Source of the DNA: JBHGBM01 sp041946965
GTDB taxonomy: Bacteria > Acidobacteriota > Terriglobia > Bryobacterales > Bryobacteraceae
Assembly (NCBI GenBank): GCA_041946965.1
Contig: JBHGBM010000092.1
Coordinates: forward strand, 1-22,384
Direction: 5' to 3'
Length of the DNA stretch: 22,384 nucleotides
A program made the position numbers and the translations under genes. Positions 1 to 8,244 of the stretch are shown here, piece after piece. How positions within the stretch are numbered: position 1 is the stretch's first letter; each line of letters starts with the position of its first letter. The notes beneath the pieces were generated by a model that searched no databases, was not told where the DNA came from, and saw only the letters and a program-made list of their open reading frames with translations.

Positions 1-71
1 GCCGGGGAGGCAACTCCCACCAAAGCGAGACTAACCTCTAAATAAAGACCCCTGAAGCATTCCTCCCCGGC
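1..71. repeat. Perfect 10-bp inverted repeat flanking 51 nt
   Basis: GCCGGGGAGG at 1-10 is exactly complementary to CCTCCCCGGC at 62-71, so the enclosed RNA could close on a 10-bp stem from either strand. A competing local hairpin also exists: GGGAG (5-9) pairs with CTCCC (14-18) around a GCAA tetraloop. No riboswitch or small-RNA family is recognised. All three forward frames hit a stop between 34 and 45, so the end of an upstream coding region could also lie here, as the first bases are open in every frame. With no sequence to the left of the window, the choice between gene tail and structured RNA cannot be made. Confidence 0.35.
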
Positions 72-125
72 GCCCGAAAGGGTTGATTTTCCCACCGAGA
101 GCAAGCCTCCCAGAAAGCGGCAAGA

Positions 126-134
126 TGATATGAT
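126..134 (+). promoter_or_regulatory. Candidate extended -10 promoter for dxr
   Basis: TGA-TATGAT (126-134) matches the extended -10 pattern TGn-TATAAT at five of six core positions. It lies 22 nt before the proposed GTG start of dxr, giving a predicted 5' leader of about 15 nt. No convincing -35 hexamer is seen at the usual spacing, as is tolerated for extended -10 promoters. Confidence 0.3.
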
Positions 135-155
135 CGCTAGTGCCGCCGTGCGACT

Positions 156-1346
156 GTGAAAACGTTGACCATCCTGGGCTCGACTGGATCCATCGGGGCC
201 AACACCCTGGACGTTGTCCGGCAAAATCGTGAAAAATACGGCATTTACGCCTTGGCGGCCGGCCGGAACACGGAGCTGCTCGCGGCTCAGATTGCCGAGT
301 TCCGCCCGCGGGTAGCCCTGACTGCCGGTTTGGAGGGTTTGGACCGGCTGCGGAGCGCGCTCGAGGCCGGTCCGCTGCCACGCCGTGCGTGGCCCGAGTT
401 AGGCAGCGGCAGCCAGGCATTGGTGGAGGCCTCGATTGCGCCCGAGGTGGACGTGCTGATGTCTTCCATCGTGGGCGTGGCGGGATTGGAAGCCACCTAC
501 GAAGCCATTCGCTGCGGCAAGCGCATCGGCCTGGCTAACAAGGAGGTTCTGGTCACCAGCGGCAAGCTGGTGATGGACGCCGTACGGAAGCACGGCGCGG
601 AGCTGATTCCGGTCGATAGCGAGCACAACGGCGCTCACCAATGCCTGCGCGCGGGCAACCGGGAGCAGGTATGCCGCCTGCTGCTGACCGCCTCCGGCGG
701 GCCGTTCCGCAACACGCCCAAGGAAGCGTTCACCTCGATTACGCCCGAGCAGGCGCTGAATCATCCGACCTGGAAAATGGGAAGCCGCATCACCATCGAT
801 TCGGCCACCTTGATGAACAAGGGATTCGAGGTCATCGAGGCCTGCTGGCTGTTCGGTTTTTCCCCGTCGGAAGTGGATGTGGTGATTCACCCCCAGTCCA
901 CCGTGCACGCCATGATCGAGTACACCGACGGCAGCGTGCTGGCGCAGATCTCCGCGACCGACATGCGAATGCCCATCCAGTACGCGCTCACCTACCCCGA
1001 GCGGGCGCAGGCCCCGGTGCCCAAGATCGACTGGACCGCGGCGCGCACGTTGGAGTTTCTGGCGCCGGATTTCGAAAAATTTCCGCTTCTGAAGCTGGCC
1101 TACCGCTGCCAGGAGGCCGGCGGGGCCGCCACCTGCGTTCTGAACGCCGCCGACGAGGTCGCGATCGAGGCCTTTCTCCAGGGCCGCATCCCCTTCCCGG
1201 GCATCTGGGAAGTGGTGGAGGAAACCTTGCAGCGCATGCCGCCCCGGCAGCCGCATTCGATTCAGGATATTCTGGAGATAGACGAACAGGCGCGCGGCGT
1301 TGCGGGCGAGCTCATCGCCGGCCGCGCGGTGCGCGCCGGAGTGTGA
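156..1346 (+). CDS. dxr: 1-deoxy-D-xylulose 5-phosphate reductoisomerase
   Basis: Cytosolic NADPH- and divalent-metal-dependent enzyme that converts DXP to 2-C-methyl-D-erythritol 4-phosphate, the committed step of the non-mevalonate isoprenoid pathway. The protein is 396 aa, normal for the family. Visible signatures are the N-terminal Rossmann motif GSTGSIG (residues 8-14), LANKEVLV, the metal-binding segment starting DSEH, TASGGPFR, HPTWKMG followed by DSATLMNKG, and IHPQSTVHAM. The loop after DSEH reads NGAHQCL instead of the more common SAIFQCL, a mild local variation. The start is GTG with no clear Shine-Dalgarno sequence, but the Rossmann strand begins only a few residues in, so little room is left for another start. 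rseP follows after 28 nt, a common pairing. Confidence 0.97.
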   Translation: MKTLTILGSTGSIGANTLDVVRQNREKYGIYALAAGRNTELLAAQIAEFRPRVALTAGLEGLDRLRSALEAGPLPRRAWPELGSGSQALVEASIAPEVDVLMSSIVGVAGLEATYEAIRCGKRIGLANKEVLVTSGKLVMDAVRKHGAELIPVDSEHNGAHQCLRAGNREQVCRLLLTASGGPFRNTPKEAFTSITPEQALNHPTWKMGSRITIDSATLMNKGFEVIEACWLFGFSPSEVDVVIHPQSTVHAMIEYTDGSVLAQISATDMRMPIQYALTYPERAQAPVPKIDWTAARTLEFLAPDFEKFPLLKLAYRCQEAGGAATCVLNAADEVAIEAFLQGRIPFPGIWEVVEETLQRMPPRQPHSIQDILEIDEQARGVAGELIAGRAVRAGV

Positions 1347-1374
1347 AGGCTCGGCCGCCGGGCCGAAAGGCAAC

Positions 1375-2697
1375 ATGCTGGTAGCTGAAAACATTCTTTG
1401 GGTCCTGGTCCTGATCGGGATCATGATTTTGGTGCATGAGCTCGGTCACTTCATCGCGGCCCGCTACTTCGATGTAAAAGTGGAGGCGTTCAGCTTCGGC
1501 TTCGGTCCGCGGCTGTTCGGGTTTCGCAAGGGCGAAACGGATTACCGGGTTTCGGCCATCCTGTTCGGCGGTTACGTCAAGATGGCCGGCGAGCAACCGG
1601 GTGACGAAGGCACGGACGACCCTCGCGGCTTTCTCGCCAAACCGCGCTGGCAGCGGCTGATCATCGCCGTCGCCGGCCCGTTCATGAATATCCTGCTGGC
1701 CGTGGGGCTGCTGACCGTACTCTACATGTTCAAGTACCAGCGTGTCTCGGACGCGGATCTCAAGCCGGTGGTGGGTCACGTCATGCCGGATTCCGCAGCC
1801 GCCAAGGCGGGCATACGGGACGGCGACCTGATCGTCAAAATCGACGACAAGGTGAATCCCGCCTGGGACGATATCGACCTGAAGGAAGTCACCAACGCCT
1901 ACCGGCCGCTGAGCGTCACGGTGGAGCGGAACGGGCAGCGCATCGAGATGGAAGTCACTCCCATTCTGGACGAGCGCTCCGGTGTGGGCTATGCCGGCTG
2001 GTCTTCGCGCGGCGACATCCAGTTCGGCAACATCAATTCCGGGTTTCCGGCCAGCAAAGCGGGTCTGCGCAAGGGCGACCTCATCAAGAGCGCCAACGGC
2101 CAGCAGATCCATTCCGTGGCCAAGTTCCACGAAGTGGTGCGCAAGAGCGGCGGCAAGCCGGTCATCATCGAGTTGGTGCGTGGCGACAAGCCCATGACCT
2201 ACGCGGTCACGCCGGTCTACGCGAAGCTGGACGGAGAAGCCCGCTGGGTGATCGGAGCCTACGTGGAGCAGCGCTTCCATCTGGTGACCACGCGGCTCTC
2301 TTTCCCGGCGGCGTTGAACGAATCCGTGCGGCAGAACACCAAGGGCGCTTCGCTGATTTTCAATTTCCTGACCGGCATCGTCGAGCGGCGCATGTCCGCG
2401 CGGAATATCGACGGGCCTATCCGCATTGCGCAGCTTTCCGGCGAAGCGGCGCGGGAGGGCCCGGCGGCGTTCGTCATGCTGATGTCGATGGTGAGCCTGA
2501 ACCTGGCCATTTTCAACCTGCTCCCCATTCCTATCCTGGACGGCGGCGTGATCCTGCTGCTGCTCATCGAGATGCTCATGCGGCGCGACATGAGCATGGC
2601 GGTGAAGGAGACCGTGTTCAAGCTCGGCTTCGTGTTCATCATGATGCTGGTGGCGTTTGTGATCTACAACGACATCGCCAAGATTCTGCCGGGCTGA
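1375..2697 (+). CDS. rseP: RIP-family zinc metalloprotease RseP (site-2 protease)
   Basis: Inner-membrane intramembrane-cleaving protease of the M50 family, which cuts anti-sigma factors and leftover signal peptides within the membrane. The 440-aa product starts at ATG 1375, preceded by GAAAGG at 1365-1370; longer in-frame starts would run into dxr. The zinc motif HELGH is at residues 21-25 inside the first membrane segment. GGYVKMAGE follows, then a second membrane helix beginning around NILLAVG, two PDZ domains (PDZ-like cores near DSAAAKAGIRDGD and ASKAGLRKGD), and the C-terminal metal-ligand motif in PIPILDGG between the last membrane helices. All catalytic residues are present. It is probably co-transcribed with dxr. 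Confidence 0.96.
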   Translation: MLVAENILWVLVLIGIMILVHELGHFIAARYFDVKVEAFSFGFGPRLFGFRKGETDYRVSAILFGGYVKMAGEQPGDEGTDDPRGFLAKPRWQRLIIAVAGPFMNILLAVGLLTVLYMFKYQRVSDADLKPVVGHVMPDSAAAKAGIRDGDLIVKIDDKVNPAWDDIDLKEVTNAYRPLSVTVERNGQRIEMEVTPILDERSGVGYAGWSSRGDIQFGNINSGFPASKAGLRKGDLIKSANGQQIHSVAKFHEVVRKSGGKPVIIELVRGDKPMTYAVTPVYAKLDGEARWVIGAYVEQRFHLVTTRLSFPAALNESVRQNTKGASLIFNFLTGIVERRMSARNIDGPIRIAQLSGEAAREGPAAFVMLMSMVSLNLAIFNLLPIPILDGGVILLLLIEMLMRRDMSMAVKETVFKLGFVFIMMLVAFVIYNDIAKILPG

Positions 2698-2742
2698 CGC
2701 ATCTTTCTTTTCCGGCGGGCATCTGCTAACTGTAAGGCATTG

Positions 2743-4317
2743 ATGGAGTGTAGCTGCGTCCGCCAAACCGATCTGCCTCACACCACGCGCCTGTTCGCCG
2801 ATTATGTGTATCATCCCGAGCGCGTGGCAGGGTTCTACGACCGCCCGCACCGCAACTGGGAGGCGTATGCCGAAGCCGCGCGGGCCGTCGAATTGCCCGC
2901 CGCGCACCGGGCCGCGCTGGTAGAGGCGCTCGGCCCGGCTAACGCCGGCAGCGCGGCGCTCGAAACACTGGCGCGTCCCGGAACGGTGGCGGTGGTCACC
3001 GGGCAGCAGGTGGGGCTTTTTTCCGGGCCGGCGTACACCATATACAAGGCGCTGACCGCGGTCCGGCTGGCCCGCGAATTGAGCGCCCGGGGCATTCCCG
3101 CCGTTCCGGTCTTCTGGCTGGCGACGGAGGATCACGATTTCGCCGAAGTGAACCACGTCTGGGTGTTCGACCCGGAGCACCGTGCGCGCAAGCTGGAGAT
3201 GCCCCGCGCGTCGTCCGGCCAACCGGTCGGGGGCGTGGAACTGGCGGATGTGCCGCTGGCTGAGCTCCGCCAGGCGCTGGCGGGCTTTCCTTTCGCCGGC
3301 GAGGTTGTGGAGATGGCGGCTTCCGCTTACGCGCCCGGCTCCACCATGGGAGCGGCATTCAGCGCGCTGCTGCGGAAGGTGCTCGGCAGCTTCGACATGG
3401 TGCAGGTGGACCCGCTGTCGCCGGCGGTGCGGGAATTGGCCGCGCCCACGCTGCGCCGCGCCGTGGAACAGGCGCCGGAACTGAACGCGGCGCTGCTGGA
3501 GCGCAACGCCCAACTAACCGGGGCGGGCTACCACGCACAGGTCTACGTGGAGGCGAGCACTTCGCTGGTGTTCCTGCTCGAAAACGGCCGGCGCCTGCCG
3601 CTGAAACGCCACGGCGCCGACTACATGCAGGAGGGACGCCGGCTCACCTCGGCGGAACTCTCCGCCCGCGCGGAACGGCTCTCCCCGAATGCTCTGCTGC
3701 GCCCGGTAGTGCAGGACTCCATCCTGCCGACGGTGGCGTACATCGGCGGACCCGCCGAACTGGCATACCTGGCGCAATCGCAGGTGCTCTACCGGCGGCT
3801 GCTGGGCCACATGCCCGTGGCACTGCCGAGAACGGGATTCACGCTGCTCGATGCGCGCGCCTGCAAGCTGATGCGCCGTTATGAGCTGCGGCTGATGGAT
3901 TTCTTCCACGGCTTCGAGCCGCTGCGCGACCGTATCGCCGCCAGGCTGGTCCCGCCCGAATTGCACGCAGTGGTTGCGGAAAGCCGCGCCGCCGTGGAGA
4001 ACGCCGCGGACCGGCTGGCAACGGAACTCGCGCGCTTCGATCCTTCCCTCGAAAAGGCCCTGGAGAAGAGCCGCGCGAAGATGCGCTACCAGATCGCCAA
4101 AATGGAGCGCCGCGTGGGACGCGAAGCCATGCTCCGCGACGCGCGCGCCGAAGGCGACGCAGCCTACCTCTATGGCCTGGTCTGCCCCGAACGCCACCTT
4201 CAGGAGCGTCTCTACGGCATCCTGCCGTTCCTGGCCGCCCACGGCCCGCAACTGGTGGACCGGCTTTACAACCACGTGCGGCTGGAGTGTCCGGATCATC
4301 AGTTGGCGGAAGTATAA
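2743..4317 (+). CDS. bshC: Bacillithiol biosynthesis cysteine-adding enzyme BshC
   Basis: Predicted cytosolic enzyme that adds cysteine to GlcN-malate in the last step of bacillithiol synthesis, giving the low-molecular-weight thiol some bacteria use in place of glutathione. The 524-aa product has the family hallmarks VVTGQQVGLFSGPAYTIYK (from residue 84) and FWLATEDHDFAEVNHVW (from 124), the BshC core near YIGGPAELAYLAQSQ, and a charged C-terminal coiled-coil stretch around EKSRAKMRYQIAKMERR. ATG 2743 is preferred over the adjacent in-frame TTG 2740 because TAAGG (2733-2737) sits 5 nt upstream of it. BshA and BshB partners are not in this window, as is usual for unlinked bsh genes. The gene converges on panC. 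Confidence 0.93.
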   Translation: MECSCVRQTDLPHTTRLFADYVYHPERVAGFYDRPHRNWEAYAEAARAVELPAAHRAALVEALGPANAGSAALETLARPGTVAVVTGQQVGLFSGPAYTIYKALTAVRLARELSARGIPAVPVFWLATEDHDFAEVNHVWVFDPEHRARKLEMPRASSGQPVGGVELADVPLAELRQALAGFPFAGEVVEMAASAYAPGSTMGAAFSALLRKVLGSFDMVQVDPLSPAVRELAAPTLRRAVEQAPELNAALLERNAQLTGAGYHAQVYVEASTSLVFLLENGRRLPLKRHGADYMQEGRRLTSAELSARAERLSPNALLRPVVQDSILPTVAYIGGPAELAYLAQSQVLYRRLLGHMPVALPRTGFTLLDARACKLMRRYELRLMDFFHGFEPLRDRIAARLVPPELHAVVAESRAAVENAADRLATELARFDPSLEKALEKSRAKMRYQIAKMERRVGREAMLRDARAEGDAAYLYGLVCPERHLQERLYGILPFLAAHGPQLVDRLYNHVRLECPDHQLAEV

Positions 4318-4327
4318 AAGGGAACGT

Positions 4328-4343
4328 ACCGGCTCTCCCCGGT
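4328..4343. terminator. Weak hairpin between convergent bshC and panC
   Basis: ACCGG (4328-4332) pairs with CCGGT (4339-4343) around a 6-nt loop and is followed by TTT on the plus strand. It sits in the short gap between two convergent stops, where a bidirectional terminator would be expected. The stem is only 5 bp and the T-run is short, so the call is tentative. Confidence 0.3.
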
Positions 4344-5171
4344 TTAAGCGAGGATATTGTCGATCAGGCGCGTGGAGCCGAGCCAGGCGGCGATGGCGAT
4401 GCGCACCGGCGCCTGGATGCGTGCGACCGGCTGCATCTCGCCGGGATCGACGATTTCCAAGTACTCCAGCCGGACCAGCGGTTCGGCGGCGAGCAACTCG
4501 CGGGCGCGCGCTTTCACCGCTTCCGGATCATGCGCGCCCGCCGCGATCATTGCGGCCGCCGCGCGCAAGCTTCGGTAGAGCACCGGCGCTGCGCCGCGCT
4601 CCGCCGGGCTGAGGTGTACGTTGCGCGAGCTGAGGGCCAGACCGTCCGGCTCGCGCACGGTCGGCACTTCGACGATCTCCACCGGCATGTTCAGATCGCG
4701 CACCATCCTGCGGATCACCGCAAGCTGCTGCGCGTCCTTCTCGCCGAAGTAGGCGCGGTCCGGCCGGACGATGTTAAGGAGCTTCGCCACCACCGTGGCG
4801 ACGCCGCGGAAGTGGCCCGGACGAAATTCGCCGCACAGCTTCTCCGTCACTCCTTCCACCTCCACGAACGTCTTCTGCGGCTGCGGATACATGTCGGCGA
4901 CCTCCGGCGCGAAAACCACGTGCGCGCCGGCCTGCTCGCAGAACCGCAGGTCGTTTTCGAGCGGGCGCGGGTAGCGCGCGAAATCCGACGAGCTGTTGAA
5001 CTGGATGGGGTTCACAAAGACGCTGACCACCACGCAGTCCGACTCGCGCACGGCCCGCTCGATCAGGCTGCCGTGCCCGGCGTGCAGGGCGCCCATGGTG
5101 GGCACGAATCCGATGTTGCGCCGCGGGGCCAGCAGAGCGCGAAGCTCGCTCACACTCCGGACCGGTTTCAT
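4344..5171 (-). CDS. panC: Pantoate--beta-alanine ligase
   Basis: Cytosolic ATP-dependent ligase that joins pantoate and beta-alanine to make pantothenate (vitamin B5). The 275-aa product has normal length. The nucleotide-binding signature PTMGALHAGH (residues 24-33) is intact, as are FVNPIQF, the FGEKDAQQL segment, the LALSSRN loop and the usual C-terminal RIAIAAWLGSTRLIDN. The chosen ATG (5171-5169) overlaps the panB stop in an ATGA arrangement, which implies translational coupling. A longer reading frame runs upstream but is in the panB region and carries no family sequence. It is the last gene of the panG-panB-panC operon. Confidence 0.96.
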   Translation of the reverse strand: MKPVRSVSELRALLAPRRNIGFVPTMGALHAGHGSLIERAVRESDCVVVSVFVNPIQFNSSSDFARYPRPLENDLRFCEQAGAHVVFAPEVADMYPQPQKTFVEVEGVTEKLCGEFRPGHFRGVATVVAKLLNIVRPDRAYFGEKDAQQLAVIRRMVRDLNMPVEIVEVPTVREPDGLALSSRNVHLSPAERGAAPVLYRSLRAAAAMIAAGAHDPEAVKARARELLAAEPLVRLEYLEIVDPGEMQPVARIQAPVRIAIAAWLGSTRLIDNILA

Positions 5172-5962
5172 TGTGGGAACCGGCGCTCCCGCACGTCCTC
5201 GGCGTACTGCCGGGCGGCGGCCACGATGGCTTCGCCGAGTTTCGCGTACTGCCTGGCGAAGGGCGGCGGGCACTCCTGGGAAAACCCCAGCACGTCGTAG
5301 GTCACCAGCACCTGCCCGTCGCAGTGCGGCCCGGCGCCGATGCCGATGGTGGGAATGCTCAGCTCCTCGGTAACGCCGCGCGCCACTTCGGCGGGAATGT
5401 GCTCCAGCACCAGCGCGAAGGCGCCGGCCGCCTGCAACAGCCGCGCGTCTTCCATCAGGCGGCCGGCATCGTCTTTGGTGCGGGCCTGCTGGCGGAAGCC
5501 TCCGGCCTGGTGCACGGACTGCGGCAGCAGCCCGAGGTGGCCCATCACCGGAATGCCGGAATCCACCAGGCGCCCTACCACCTCGGCCACCGCGCGCCCT
5601 CCTTCCAGCTTGACGGCGTGCGCGCCGCCTTCCTGCACCAGCCGGCCCGCGTTGCGGAGGGCCTCCGCCGCGTTGACCTGGTAGGTGAGAAACGGCATGT
5701 CGGCGACCAGCAGCGCATGGCTCGTGCCGCGCGCCACGGCGGCTGTGTGGTGGACCATGGCATCCAGGGTGACAGGAATGGTGGTCTCGTAGCCGAGCAC
5801 GGCCATGCCCACGGAATCGCCGGCCAGCAATACGTCGATGCCCGCGCTATCCAGCAGGCGCGCCATGGCCGCGTCATACGCGGTGAGCATGGCGATCTTC
5901 TGCCCGCGGCGCTTCTTCTCTTTCAGATCCGGTACACGGATTCGCTTCACTCGCTCATTCAT
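5168..5962 (-). CDS. panB: 3-methyl-2-oxobutanoate hydroxymethyltransferase
   Basis: Transfers a hydroxymethyl group from 5,10-methylene-THF to ketoisovalerate to give ketopantoate, the first committed step towards pantothenate. The 264-aa product matches the usual size of the family. Conserved elements are MLTAYDAAMA, the metal-binding LLAGDSVGM, GYETTIPVTLDAM, AVKLEGG, GHLGLLPQSVHQ, the catalytic glutamate in LVLEHIP, and IGIGAGPHCDGQVLV. The start at MNERVKRI (5962-5960) overlaps the upstream reductase-like gene by 8 nt, and the stop overlaps panC. The arrangement puts three steps of pantothenate synthesis on one transcript. Confidence 0.97.
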   Translation of the reverse strand: MNERVKRIRVPDLKEKKRRGQKIAMLTAYDAAMARLLDSAGIDVLLAGDSVGMAVLGYETTIPVTLDAMVHHTAAVARGTSHALLVADMPFLTYQVNAAEALRNAGRLVQEGGAHAVKLEGGRAVAEVVGRLVDSGIPVMGHLGLLPQSVHQAGGFRQQARTKDDAGRLMEDARLLQAAGAFALVLEHIPAEVARGVTEELSIPTIGIGAGPHCDGQVLVTYDVLGFSQECPPPFARQYAKLGEAIVAAARQYAEDVRERRFPQ

Positions 5963-6767
5963 TGGATTCGCCAAACAACGCTTCCATCTCGTCCAGGTTC
6001 GGCGCCGGGGCGGCCCTTCTGCGCGCGACCGTGACCAGGTATTTGCCGGCCGCGCGGTAAAGATCGCGCACGCCGCCATCCATGGCGGCCAGGTGCGAGC
6101 GGATGGTGCCCGCATCGCCGCGCTCCAGGGGACCCGTGAGGGCGGCCACGGCGCCCATGCGGATGCAATTTTCCACACTGGCCCGCAGGATGGGCGCAAG
6201 CGCTTCGCGTTCGCCGCCCGCGTCTTGCATCAATCGTTCGGCCGCGTCGATCACCGCGACCATATAGTTGCTCGCCATCACGCCCGCGGCGTGATAGAGC
6301 GCGCGCCTTTCCGGGGCGATGCGCAGCATGCGGCCGTCAAGCAGCGCGACGATGCGTCCGGCCCACGCCAGCGCTTCGCCTTCCGCCGTCACGCCGAAAT
6401 AGGCCCCGCGGAGGGCCCTATATTCTTGCGGCGCGGCGATGGTTTGCATGGGGTGCAACGCGCCCGCTACACCCACCGGTCCTCTCGCGCCCGAGGTGTG
6501 CAGCGCACAGCGGCGCCCCAAAGCTGCGGCGACCGCTTCGACGGCGTCGTCCGGCACGGCGATCAGAATACGATCGGCAAAACCGGACAGCTCCGAATAA
6601 TCCACGGCGGCCACGCCGCCGATAAACTCCGCCGCCTGCCGCGCATGCTCGCGGGAACGGCTGGCCACCGCGCACACGGCCTCCCCCGCTTCGCGCAGCG
6701 CTCGTCCGAGCGCCTGCCCCATCCGGCCCGCGCCGGCGATACCCACGGCATGTTCGCGATCACTCAC
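5955..6767 (-). CDS. Rossmann-like/DUF2520 protein, probable PanG-type ketopantoate reductase
   Basis: The 270-aa product begins with a dinucleotide-binding motif VGIAGAGRMG (GAGRMG at 12-17). LHPMQTI follows at 104-110, then VMASNYMVAV near 163-172, and the helical C-terminal signature ALTGPLERGD (209-218). This is the Rossmann-like plus DUF2520 architecture. A ketopantoate reductase unrelated to PanE, named PanG, has been described in Francisella and Enterococcus, and from memory it belongs to this type. Placement directly upstream of, and overlapping, panB supports the same role here: NAD(P)H reduction of ketopantoate to pantoate, the step between PanB and PanC. GTG 6767 is chosen because the fold starts just after it. 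A TTG at 6809 would extend the frame to the gatB start codon. The exact substrate is inferred. Confidence 0.8.
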   Translation of the reverse strand: MSDREHAVGIAGAGRMGQALGRALREAGEAVCAVASRSREHARQAAEFIGGVAAVDYSELSGFADRILIAVPDDAVEAVAAALGRRCALHTSGARGPVGVAGALHPMQTIAAPQEYRALRGAYFGVTAEGEALAWAGRIVALLDGRMLRIAPERRALYHAAGVMASNYMVAVIDAAERLMQDAGGEREALAPILRASVENCIRMGAVAALTGPLERGDAGTIRSHLAAMDGGVRDLYRAAGKYLVTVARRRAAPAPNLDEMEALFGESNE

Positions 6768-6769
6768 CC

Positions 6770-6775
6770 TATAAT
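6770..6775 (+). promoter_or_regulatory. Candidate -10 element for gatB
   Basis: TATAAT occurs twice on the plus strand in the 41-nt gap between the divergent panG-like gene and gatB, at 6770-6775 and 6795-6800. The upstream copy would start transcription near 6782 and leave the GGAG ribosome site (6801-6804) within the mRNA, so it is the better candidate. The downstream copy would start inside that site. No good -35 is visible for either. Confidence 0.35.
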
Positions 6776-6808
6776 CCCAGTCTAAGCCCGCCGCTATAAT
6801 GGAGTGCA

Positions 6809-8242
6809 ATGTTCACCCGGTATGAGCCCGTGATCGGGCTCGAAGTGCATGTGCAGTTGTCCACCGCGACCAAGATCTTCTGCGACTGTCCCACCAGCTT
6901 CGGCGCGCCCCCGAACACCAACGTCTGCCCGGTTTGCCTGGGATTGCCGGGCGCTCTGCCGGTGATCAACCGGAAAGCGGTGGAGCTCGCCATCAGGGCG
7001 TCGCTCGCGCTCAACTGCCGCGTGAACCCCGCCTCGCGCTTTGCGCGCAAGAACTATTTCTACCCCGACCTGCCGAAGGGTTACCAGATCTCGATGTACG
7101 AGCTGCCGCTGGCCGAGCACGGTTGGGTCGAGATCGGCGGCAAGCGTATCGGGATCACGCGCGTCCACATGGAGGACGACGCGGGCAAGAGCATGCACGA
7201 GGGCTTCCGCGATTCCGACCGTTACTCCTACGTGGACCTGAACCGCTCCGGCACGCCGCTGATCGAGATCGTCAGCGAGCCCGATTTGCGCAGCTCCCAG
7301 GAAGCCTACGACTACCTCACGCAACTGAAACAGGTCTTGCAGTTCGTCGAAGTCTCGACCTGCGACATGGAGAAGGGACACCTGCGCTGCGACGCCAACG
7401 TCTCCGTGCGGCCGCGCGGAGCCGAGAAGTTCGGCACGCGCGCCGAAGTGAAGAACGTGAATTCATTCCGCTTCCTCAAGCAGGCGCTCGACTACGAGAT
7501 CGAACGGCAGATCGCGGTAGTGGAAAACGGCGGAAAGGTGGAGCAGGAAACGCGGCTCTACAACCCGGATACCGGCGAAACGCAAGGTATGCGCAGCAAG
7601 GAACACGCGCACGATTACCGCTATTTCCCCGAGCCGGACCTGCTGCCGCTGCGAGTGAGCGAGGAGTGGCTGGCCGAAATCAGGGGAACCATGCCGGAGA
7701 TGCCCGGTTCCATGCGCAAGCGCTTCATCGAGGTCTACGGACTGCGCGAGTACGACGCGGACGCGCTCACTTCATCGCGGGCGGCGGCGGAATATTTCGA
7801 GCGGGCCGCGAAGATCTCCGGCGATCCGCAAACCACGGCCAACTGGGTGATGGGCGACCTGATGGGCACGCTGAACGCGCTGGGCAAGGAGATCGGGCAA
7901 TCGCCGGTGCCCGCCGAAGCCCTGGGCGAACTGGTGAGCTTGATCGCCAAGGGCGAGCTGAGCGGCAAGCTCGCCAAAGAGATCTTTCCCAGGATGTTCG
8001 CTTCCGGCGAGCGTCCGCGCGCCATCATGGAGCGCGAGGGTTTACATCAGATCAGCGACTCCGGGGAGCTGGAGCGCATCATAGACGATGTGATCGCGAA
8101 GAGTCCGAAACAGGTGGAGCAGTATCGCGGCGGCAAGGCCACCGTGCTCGGCTTCTTCGTGGGACAGGTGATGAAAGCCACGCGCGGGCAGGCCAACCCC
8201 GCCGCGGTGAACGAAATCCTCAAGCGCAAACTCGGAGGTTAA
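6809..8242 (+). CDS. gatB: Asp-tRNA(Asn)/Glu-tRNA(Gln) amidotransferase subunit B
   Basis: tRNA-binding and kinase subunit of the GatCAB complex, which converts Glu-tRNA(Gln) and/or Asp-tRNA(Asn) to the amide forms. The 477-aa product is full length. Seen are the opening YEPVIGLEVHVQL, the zinc-site cysteines CDC and CPVC in the first 50 residues, FARKNYFYPDLPKGYQISMYE, VHMEDDAGKSMH, DLNRSGTPLIEIVSEPD, KNVNSFRFLKQALDYEI, and the C-terminal GatB/YqeY tail with VLGFFVGQVMKATRGQANP. GGAG at 6801-6804 lies 4 nt before ATG. gatA and gatC are not adjacent. The stop overlaps the ribosome site of the peroxiredoxin gene that follows. Confidence 0.98.
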   Translation: MFTRYEPVIGLEVHVQLSTATKIFCDCPTSFGAPPNTNVCPVCLGLPGALPVINRKAVELAIRASLALNCRVNPASRFARKNYFYPDLPKGYQISMYELPLAEHGWVEIGGKRIGITRVHMEDDAGKSMHEGFRDSDRYSYVDLNRSGTPLIEIVSEPDLRSSQEAYDYLTQLKQVLQFVEVSTCDMEKGHLRCDANVSVRPRGAEKFGTRAEVKNVNSFRFLKQALDYEIERQIAVVENGGKVEQETRLYNPDTGETQGMRSKEHAHDYRYFPEPDLLPLRVSEEWLAEIRGTMPEMPGSMRKRFIEVYGLREYDADALTSSRAAAEYFERAAKISGDPQTTANWVMGDLMGTLNALGKEIGQSPVPAEALGELVSLIAKGELSGKLAKEIFPRMFASGERPRAIMEREGLHQISDSGELERIIDDVIAKSPKQVEQYRGGKATVLGFFVGQVMKATRGQANPAAVNEILKRKLGG

Positions 8243-8244
8243 CC

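Noticed and set aside
1312..3513. A 733-codon open frame on the minus strand opposite rseP and bshC
   Set aside because: It is antisense to two well-supported genes, has no recognisable domain and is rich in His, Arg, Gln and Ala as expected of GC-rich antisense frames.
6795..6800. TATAAT as the main gatB promoter
   Set aside because: Transcription would start within or after the GGAG ribosome site. The upstream TATAAT at 6770-6775 is more consistent.
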